This document shows positions 13,947 through 19,422 of a DNA stretch of 19,422 bases, one piece after another (the first letter of the stretch is position 1; each line of letters starts with the position of its first letter). The translations under genes were made by a program, and so were the position numbers. Source of the DNA: an uncultured Christensenella sp. (GTDB lineage: Bacteria > Bacillota > Clostridia > Christensenellales > UBA3700); contig CAJTKI010000022.1 of assembly GCA_910576875.1 (NCBI GenBank), positions 2,542 through 21,963 of the forward strand. The letters are read 5' to 3'. Under the pieces are notes generated by a model, which ran no database searches, was not told where the DNA came from, and saw only the letters and a program-made list of their open reading frames with translations.

Positions 13947-16900
13947 TTATGCCATTGCCGAAGCGTCGACTACGGCGTAATTGATCTTGATCTCTTGGCG
14001 GATGTCCGTATACTCGTAGGAGATATACGCCGTCGTCGTGCCGCTGACAACCGAATTGTAATCGATGCCGCGCAGCTCGATCCGTACGGACAGACGCAAC
14101 GTCAGGTACGTCGTGTCGCTGACCGTCTTGTCGTACAGGAACACCATATAATCTCTGACGACGTATCTTGCAGCGCGTTCCAGCGCGGTCAGATTGGTGC
14201 CGCCCTTGGCGATCGTAAACGTGAACTGGTCTTCCTCCGCCTTGCGGATCGGATTGCCGCTCTCGTCCAGCATGATGCTGCCGTCCTCGTTGTCCGCGTA
14301 CGGCGCAGAGTTGATGCCGACCAGCGTGCGATAATCCATCGTCACCGTCACCGCCAACTCGCTGCGTTCCATATCCGCGCGCGACTCGTGGTTGGTGAGC
14401 AGCATGCGCACCGGATACGTGCCGTACTTGGTATAGTTGAGTTGCGACAGATCCCATTCGATCGGCAGGTCGTGCGTGCTGTAATCGGTACGCATATCCA
14501 CCGTAAATCCGAGCGACTCGAGTCTTGCCTTTTCGCTCAACATCTCCGCCTGCTCGTATTGCATGAACGAGATTTCCTGCACTCTGTTGGCTGCGTTGAC
14601 ATAGGTCAGCGTCCAGCCTTCGCGGTACGTGCCGCGCAGCGTCGGCGTAAACTCCTTGTACGCACGGCTCAAACCGTTCTTAGTATACGCGTACGGATTG
14701 ATCGTAATCGCGTTTTGATACTGGAACACTTCCGGATCGTTCATGTTGCGGTTTCTGAATTTCACCTTGACGTCGAACGATACGCGATCGGATACGATCG
14801 CGCGTACCGTGTAGTACGTGTCTCCCGAACCGTTCATCGTGAAGTATTTGCGCAGTTCGGCATCGTCGCCGTCCTGCCATCCGTGCCATACGACGGGCAG
14901 CATCGCGCTCGAACCGTCGGTGTAGTTGACCTCCACCGTCGTGGGCAGCGCGCTCTGACCGAAGTAACGGTATGCGAGCGGATCGATATAGTAGTAAGAC
15001 TCATCCAACAGGTTAAGATCGTTGTAGTAATCCGAACCCGCGATATTGACGCCCTCGACCGTCTTATCCTGCACGACGACTTTGACGCGCTTGGACTGCA
15101 ACATACCGGACAAATCCGTGCTGCCCGTATTGAGGGCGGCGATATCCAAATAAGCTTTGTACTTCTCGACGTCGTGGCCGATCGTCACCTGGAACTGATT
15201 GGTCATGCTCGAATAGCTCGGATCCCATTCGCGTACGACGTCGCTTTGCCATGCGATCGGCAGTTTGACGACCGAACCGTTGGTAAACTCGACCCATGCT
15301 TCGCTCGGGAAGTTGACCAAGCGATCCGCGTCTCTGCCCGAGGTAATCGCATTCAGATTCGCCGCAAATACATACGGATCGATCGTCAGCGTCTTATCCT
15401 GCGGACGCATGCGCTCGTCGAAGTAGATCGAGCGGATTTCGTTACGCGCCAGAATGACGGATACCTGTCTCTCCCAGCTGAAGTCGCCGCCGTAGATCAG
15501 GTTGCCGTCTTCGTCCGTGCGTTCTTTATCCAGGCGAATCGTCGCCTTGATATTGCCTTGGACGTTGTTGCTCGTATCCCATTTGATCTGACTGCTGATC
15601 GCGTCGTAATCCCATGCGACATATACGGTCTCTTGATACGAATCCTCGTAGTTCTTGCCGTCCGCGTCGAGATATTCCTGATAATACGTCACTTGGACTT
15701 CTCGGGGGAACGGATTTTGATCCTGATCGCCCGTCATCTGGAACAGGTAGTACGCATACGGATCGATACGCACCTCGTTCTCCGACTCGCCCAGCCGAAT
15801 GCCGGTAATCTTCTTGGTCGGGATCGAAATGATCAATCTGACATCCTGTCTGAGCGCGCCCGTGCCGATCGTCAACGTCAACGGATATTGTCCGCCGTTA
15901 TCGTCGTTCGCATCGCGCGAGACCAACGCGTTGTAGAACGCGTCGTATTCCGCGTCGCCCGCATGCGGACGATCGGTCACGACTTGTTTGTCCGAATATC
16001 CGTCCGCGTACGTAAAGTACAGGATTTCGGGCAGATACCGCTGGATCAACGCCTGTGCGTCATTCGCGTCCTTGGGCAACGTGAGTTTGTACAGATCGAT
16101 CGGCACATAGATGCCGCCGTACACGTCGACCGCCGTGCTGTCCAGATAATGGATCGTCACGCCCGGATTGACGATCGTCTCGACGCCGTTGACCGTATCC
16201 TTTTGCAACTGCAACGTCACGCCGTTGGCGAAACGCACACTCGCGTCTTCGATCTCGTGCGCCAAGTACGACTTGGGCGCATAGTTGCCGAACTGGACTT
16301 TGTCCGTACGGATCTGACGGTAATGCGACGCGCCCGAGCTGTCTTTCAACTCGATATAGAACGTATCGGGCAACGCGTCGTACGCGTGCATCGACAGTCC
16401 CGCGCTGTATCCGCCGTCGATCGTCATTTCGCCGACCGAAGCGACTCTGCCGCCGTTGTCGTCCTGCACCGCAAGGTACATATCGAAGGTCTTGACGCCG
16501 ATCGTCGCGTCGAAGTTGGCGATCGCACGGATCGCATAGACCGCCGGTTTGGACAGATCCAGCGAATCCACGCTCGCGTCCATGCTCGTCATCGAGCCGA
16601 CGCGGTTGCCGTCCAGATCGATGTTGTATCTGCCGACGATGCGGAATTCGATCGGTACCTTGGATACGCGCAATCCGTTGCGGAATTTCGCGATCTTACC
16701 GATGAAGTATTCTTGCATCAGCATCGTTTTGGCTCTAGGCACGCCGTTGACGGTATCGCTCAACGCCGGATACTCGTACGGATCGAAGTCGATGTTCTGC
16801 GCCAGATCGCCCCAGTTGACGACGCCTTGATGTTCGGTATCGGGCGTACCCAAACCGTCTCCGTATCCGGGACGGATCGGCGTGCCGACCGAGCTGGACA

Positions 16901-19422
16901 CGTTGTACATCCAGATCTCGGTATAATATCCGGATACGCGCAACTGCCCGTTGGAATCTACCGATTCGGAATACGCGCTGCGCGCGCCGTTGGACGCCGT
17001 ATATTGCACGCCGTTGTAGGACCAGACGTTGCCGTTCTTATCCGCGACGGTCTCGTTGTTGTCGTACATCGTCACGTACAGGTTGGCGAAAGTGCCTTCC
17101 ACAACGTCCACGCCGACGTGGATATCGTTGACGACCGGCAACGGCAACAGTCTCGTCAACAGACCTTTTACCGTATCTTGTGCTACGCCCAAAATCGTCG
17201 GCGTAATCATTCCTGCCAAACCGCCCTGTCCGATACCGGTCAACAGGTCTTTGATCAAATCGGGCATTGCCCCCCAGAACGACGACCAGAACGCTTCCGG
17301 ATTCACACGGTTCCAGGTGATCTTGCGCAGGTGGTGCGCGGTAAACATCTTCGGCGCGAGTTTGCTCAGATCCAGCTTGGAATTCGCGCCGAAGAGCAAA
17401 TCCATGACGCTGTCCAGCACGCGGTTGAACGCATAGCCGTCCAAAGACGCATCCAAGTTAAACACGCCCGTCGAACGCAAAGAGATATTGATGCCGCCGC
17501 CGAATAGATCCAGGATATTCATCCCGCCCTGCGCCGGATCGAACAGCGCGCTCAACGCGTCGCTGAATTCCTTCATCGGATCGTCCGCCGTCGCATCGGC
17601 AGGCTCTTGCTGTCCGCCCTGATCTGCGCCGGGTTGCTCGGGCTGTTGTTCGTTGGGGAAGAGTCCCGCATTGACCAACGCCGTCGCGATCGTACCGATC
17701 AAATCGACGTTGGGGATCGTCTGCGCGCCGATCGTACCCGCCAAATCGTATTTTACGCCGAGTACGTTGATCTTCAACCAGCCGCTCGTCATCGTCAGCA
17801 CCATAGACGCGGTCTTCGGCGTATATACGATATAGATTAACGGTTGGATCGTACCGGCATTCGTATCGTTGTAACGGTTGTAGTCGACGCTGGACAGCGT
17901 AATCAGGAAATCTCCCGGATTGGCGGTCGCGCCGTTGCCGTTGGGCAGCGTACGACGCGCGGTGACGCGTTCCAGACGCAGACGCGTGTACTGATTGCCC
18001 CAATTCGTGGTGATCTGCGTCGAGTTGGCGATATCCACCATCAACGCGATGTCCAGATTCTCGAACATATCTTCGACGAATCCGCGCGAATTGCTCATAT
18101 CCCAGTCCGGAACGTCTCCGAGTACCAGGTTAAGGTTGAGTTGCTTGCCGACTTCCATCTGCATATCGAGTTTGAGATCGATTTCTTCGACTTTCATGCC
18201 GAAGCTCAGATGTCCGTTGATCGCGTCGAGCTGACCGCTCAGCGACAGGTCGACGCCCAATCCGAATCCGAGCAGATTGCGGAACAATTCGTCTACGACT
18301 TTCGCGCCGAACGCCAACGTGATGTTTGCGTTGTAGCCCGATACGCATGCCAGAAGCGAGCCGATCCAATCCATCGAATCGCCGCCTTCCGCCAGCGCTT
18401 GCGCGATCGAATTCTCGTCGATCGTCGTCACCGTACCGCTTGCCGGCGCGGCATTCTCGTTGGAGACGATGGAGCCGGTCAGATCGATTTCCTGCTCCGG
18501 ATTGAGCAGGTTGGCGATGATGTCGCTCAGCGACGTACCGCCCAACTGATCCATCAAGCCGCCGATCAAATCGGTGATCATGCCGACCAACGTCGAATTG
18601 ACGATTTCGAAATTGAACAAGCCCAGTCCGCGCAGATCGCCTACGACGCTGCCGCGGTACATATACAGACCGAACAGCAATCTGTCGTTGTACACGAATT
18701 CCATCAAGAACTGCGTATTGACCATGTTATCCAGATCCAGATTCCATTGCAACAGCATCGTCACGTTGACGTCGTCGTAACGGTCGAGATTCAGATTGAT
18801 CGGCAGATCGAAGGACATGCCTTGGCTTGCGAGAATGTTGTTGATGATGCGCGTCAGGTTCATCTGCTGATCCAGCGTGGACATATTGATGTCCAGTCTG
18901 AAATTCGCGGTTCCGATGACCGACGTCAACAGTTTGATCAGTTCGTCATTATATTGATCATAATTCGCAGAAGTGATTTTCTGCAAGTCTTCCCGCCATT
19001 TGGTAATATTACCGATCTGGATCGGGAAACTCTTGCTGCCCGTCTCGATGTGCATCGTCATGCCCAGCGCGTCGTAATCGTATTCGTAGACGGGCTGACC
19101 GTTTTCGTCGACCGGCAACGTCACCGTACCGTCCGCATTGGGGATCGCGTTTTTGACTGCGGGTGCGAGTTTGACGCCCGTCAGATCGAGCGAAATGCCG
19201 CTCGTGCGCGAACCGGTCAATTGCAGATTCGCATCCATCGTTTTGAGCGACGGCATTTTGTCCGTGTCGAGATTGACGTTAAAGGTTTTGAGCAGCGCCA
19301 GCACCGCTTGCACGCTCGTCTGCAAGACCAGCGATTCGCTGTTGAGCAACACGAAGATCTTGCCCGCTTCCGTCAATTCGTCGGTGAGCAGGTTGGCTTG
19401 CGGGTTGGGCGTGCCGAACAGC
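13947..19422 (-). CDS. Giant secreted/surface protein with amphipathic N-terminal half and IDPY-type Ig-like repeats, partial (5' end outside window)
   Basis: The frame is open from the right edge (first full codon 19419-19421) to TAA at 13947-13949, giving 1824 codons. The TTG at 19374-19376 is an internal codon, not the start; upstream residues LFGTPNPQANLLTDE continue the same frame. The first half (to about 16900) alternates amphipathic beta strands with Leu/Gly-rich helices, for example DVNVTMLLQWNLDLD, FLMEFVYNDRLLFGLYMY and LSFGMKVEEIDLKLDMQM. A Pro/Gln/Asp linker lies at 17577-17657. The second half (about 16790-14300) carries at least four Ig-like modules with IDPYxY and LPIxW motifs. 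The visible part has very few cysteines (one noted) and no C-terminal transmembrane helix, so anchoring must come from the unseen N-terminus, or the protein is secreted. It heads the visible operon. A lipid-binding role for the N-terminal half is speculation. Confidence 0.93.
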   Translation of the reverse strand, partial: LFGTPNPQANLLTDELTEAGKIFVLLNSESLVLQTSVQAVLALLKTFNVNLDTDKMPSLKTMDANLQLTGSRTSGISLDLTGVKLAPAVKNAIPNADGTVTLPVDENGQPVYEYDYDALGMTMHIETGSKSFPIQIGNITKWREDLQKITSANYDQYNDELIKLLTSVIGTANFRLDINMSTLDQQMNLTRIINNILASQGMSFDLPINLNLDRYDDVNVTMLLQWNLDLDNMVNTQFLMEFVYNDRLLFGLYMYRGSVVGDLRGLGLFNFEIVNSTLVGMITDLIGGLMDQLGGTSLSDIIANLLNPEQEIDLTGSIVSNENAAPASGTVTTIDENSIAQALAEGGDSMDWIGSLLACVSGYNANITLAFGAKVVDELFRNLLGFGLGVDLSLSGQLDAINGHLSFGMKVEEIDLKLDMQMEVGKQLNLNLVLGDVPDWDMSNSRGFVEDMFENLDIALMVDIANSTQITTNWGNQYTRLRLERVTARRTLPNGNGATANPGDFLITLSSVDYNRYNDTNAGTIQPLIYIVYTPKTASMVLTMTSGWLKINVLGVKYDLAGTIGAQTIPNVDLIGTIATALVNAGLFPNEQQPEQPGADQGGQQEPADATADDPMKEFSDALSALFDPAQGGMNILDLFGGGINISLRSTGVFNLDASLDGYAFNRVLDSVMDLLFGANSKLDLSKLAPKMFTAHHLRKITWNRVNPEAFWSSFWGAMPDLIKDLLTGIGQGGLAGMITPTILGVAQDTVKGLLTRLLPLPVVNDIHVGVDVVEGTFANLYVTMYDNNETVADKNGNVWSYNGVQYTASNGARSAYSESVDSNGQLRVSGYYTEIWMYNVSSSVGTPIRPGYGDGLGTPDTEHQGVVNWGDLAQNIDFDPYEYPALSDTVNGVPRAKTMLMQEYFIGKIAKFRNGLRVSKVPIEFRIVGRYNIDLDGNRVGSMTSMDASVDSLDLSKPAVYAIRAIANFDATIGVKTFDMYLAVQDDNGGRVASVGEMTIDGGYSAGLSMHAYDALPDTFYIELKDSSGASHYRQIRTDKVQFGNYAPKSYLAHEIEDASVRFANGVTLQLQKDTVNGVETIVNPGVTIHYLDSTAVDVYGGIYVPIDLYKLTLPKDANDAQALIQRYLPEILYFTYADGYSDKQVVTDRPHAGDAEYDAFYNALVSRDANDDNGGQYPLTLTIGTGALRQDVRLIISIPTKKITGIRLGESENEVRIDPYAYYLFQMTGDQDQNPFPREVQVTYYQEYLDADGKNYEDSYQETVYVAWDYDAISSQIKWDTSNNVQGNIKATIRLDKERTDEDGNLIYGGDFSWERQVSVILARNEIRSIYFDERMRPQDKTLTIDPYVFAANLNAITSGRDADRLVNFPSEAWVEFTNGSVVKLPIAWQSDVVREWDPSYSSMTNQFQVTIGHDVEKYKAYLDIAALNTGSTDLSGMLQSKRVKVVVQDKTVEGVNIAGSDYYNDLNLLDESYYYIDPLAYRYFGQSALPTTVEVNYTDGSSAMLPVVWHGWQDGDDAELRKYFTMNGSGDTYYTVRAIVSDRVSFDVKVKFRNRNMNDPEVFQYQNAITINPYAYTKNGLSRAYKEFTPTLRGTYREGWTLTYVNAANRVQEISFMQYEQAEMLSEKARLESLGFTVDMRTDYSTHDLPIEWDLSQLNYTKYGTYPVRMLLTNHESRADMERSELAVTVTMDYRTLVGINSAPYADNEDGSIMLDESGNPIRKAEEDQFTFTIAKGGTNLTALERAARYVVRDYMVFLYDKTVSDTTYLTLRLSVRIELRGIDYNSVVSGTTTAYISYEYTDIRQEIKINYAVVDASAMA
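14390..16790 (-). repeat. IDPYxY / LPIxW Ig-like repeat modules
   Basis: The strand motif appears as IDPYAYYLF (near 15767), IDPYVFAAN (near 15383), IDPLAYRYF (near 14987) and INPYAYTKN (near 14702). A degenerate FDPYEYP lies near 16790. Each is followed, some 30-80 residues later, by a strand of the type VYVAWD, LPIAWQ, LPVVWH, LPIEWD or, for the degenerate copy, VPIEFR. The three most regular units are 128-132 residues apart or less. The PxxW strand recalls bacterial Ig-like group 4 domains; IDPYxY is not part of any family I can name. Confidence 0.65.
17577..17657 (-). other. Low-complexity Pro/Gln/Asp/Glu linker in the N-terminal half
   Basis: About 27 residues made almost only of Asn, Glu, Gln, Pro, Gly, Ala and Asp, including NEQQPEQPGADQGGQQEP, separate two amphipathic beta/alpha segments. 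It is a probable flexible inter-domain hinge. Confidence 0.7.

Noticed and set aside
8187..17507. Plus-strand open frame of 3106 codons
   Set aside because: It lies codon-on-codon opposite two real minus-strand genes and their 18-bp gap. The translation is Arg/Val/Asp/Ile-rich with no domains, and there is no matching ribosome site or signal peptide. It results from avoidance of TTA, CTA and TCA on the coding strand.
19374..19376. TTG as the start of the rightmost giant gene
   Set aside because: The frame continues open to the window edge with similar sequence character, and no ribosome site or signal peptide lies at this point; the true start is outside the window.
1..19422. tRNA, rRNA, CRISPR array, insertion sequence or phage genes
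   Set aside because: I saw no cloverleaf, repeat-spacer pattern, transposase motif or terminal inverted repeats. Almost all of the sequence is covered by the five genes.

Overview
The window comes from a moderately G+C-rich bacterium. Its genes carry strong AGGAGG-type ribosome sites, there is a near-consensus sigma-A promoter, and the surface proteins combine beta-helix, MBG/Ig-like and terminal membrane-anchor segments. This resembles uncultured gut Clostridia (Bacillota, perhaps Christensenellales-like). That assignment is inference from protein style; the window holds no rRNA or other phylogenetic marker.

Five protein-coding genes fill almost all of the window, and all lie on the minus strand. 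In transcription order (right to left) they are: (1) a giant secreted or surface protein, N-terminus beyond the right edge (13947-19422), with an amphipathic lipid-binding-like N-terminal half and C-terminal Ig-like repeats marked by 'IDPYxY ... LPIxW'; (2) an 1885-residue surface protein (8271-13928); (3) a 2100-residue surface protein of the same architecture (1868-8170); (4) a small lipoprotein (1289-1813); (5) a membrane-anchored protein with an acidic spacer and a conserved C-terminal domain, cut by the left edge (1-1055).

Genes 1-4 look like one operon, with gaps of 18, 100 and 54 bp. Stem-loops without a U tract follow the stop codons of genes 2 and 3, so they look like processing or attenuation elements rather than classical terminators. 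Another compound hairpin follows gene 4. Gene 5 then has its own promoter (TTGCCA, 17 bp, TATAAT), a perfect 14-bp palindrome just upstream of the -35 box, and a structured leader of about 100 nt.

The simplest reading is an envelope locus. Two paralogous, very long, membrane-tethered stalk proteins, a third giant protein and a small lipoprotein would be made together and exported. Each of the two stalks has an N-terminal beta-helix head that could bind a ligand, an Ig/MBG shaft, and a C-terminal transmembrane helix with a basic tail. No enzyme active site, sortase signal, mobile element, tRNA, rRNA or CRISPR array was seen. Very long open frames on the plus strand (up to 9.3 kb) are antisense shadows: the real genes almost never use TTA, CTA or TCA.
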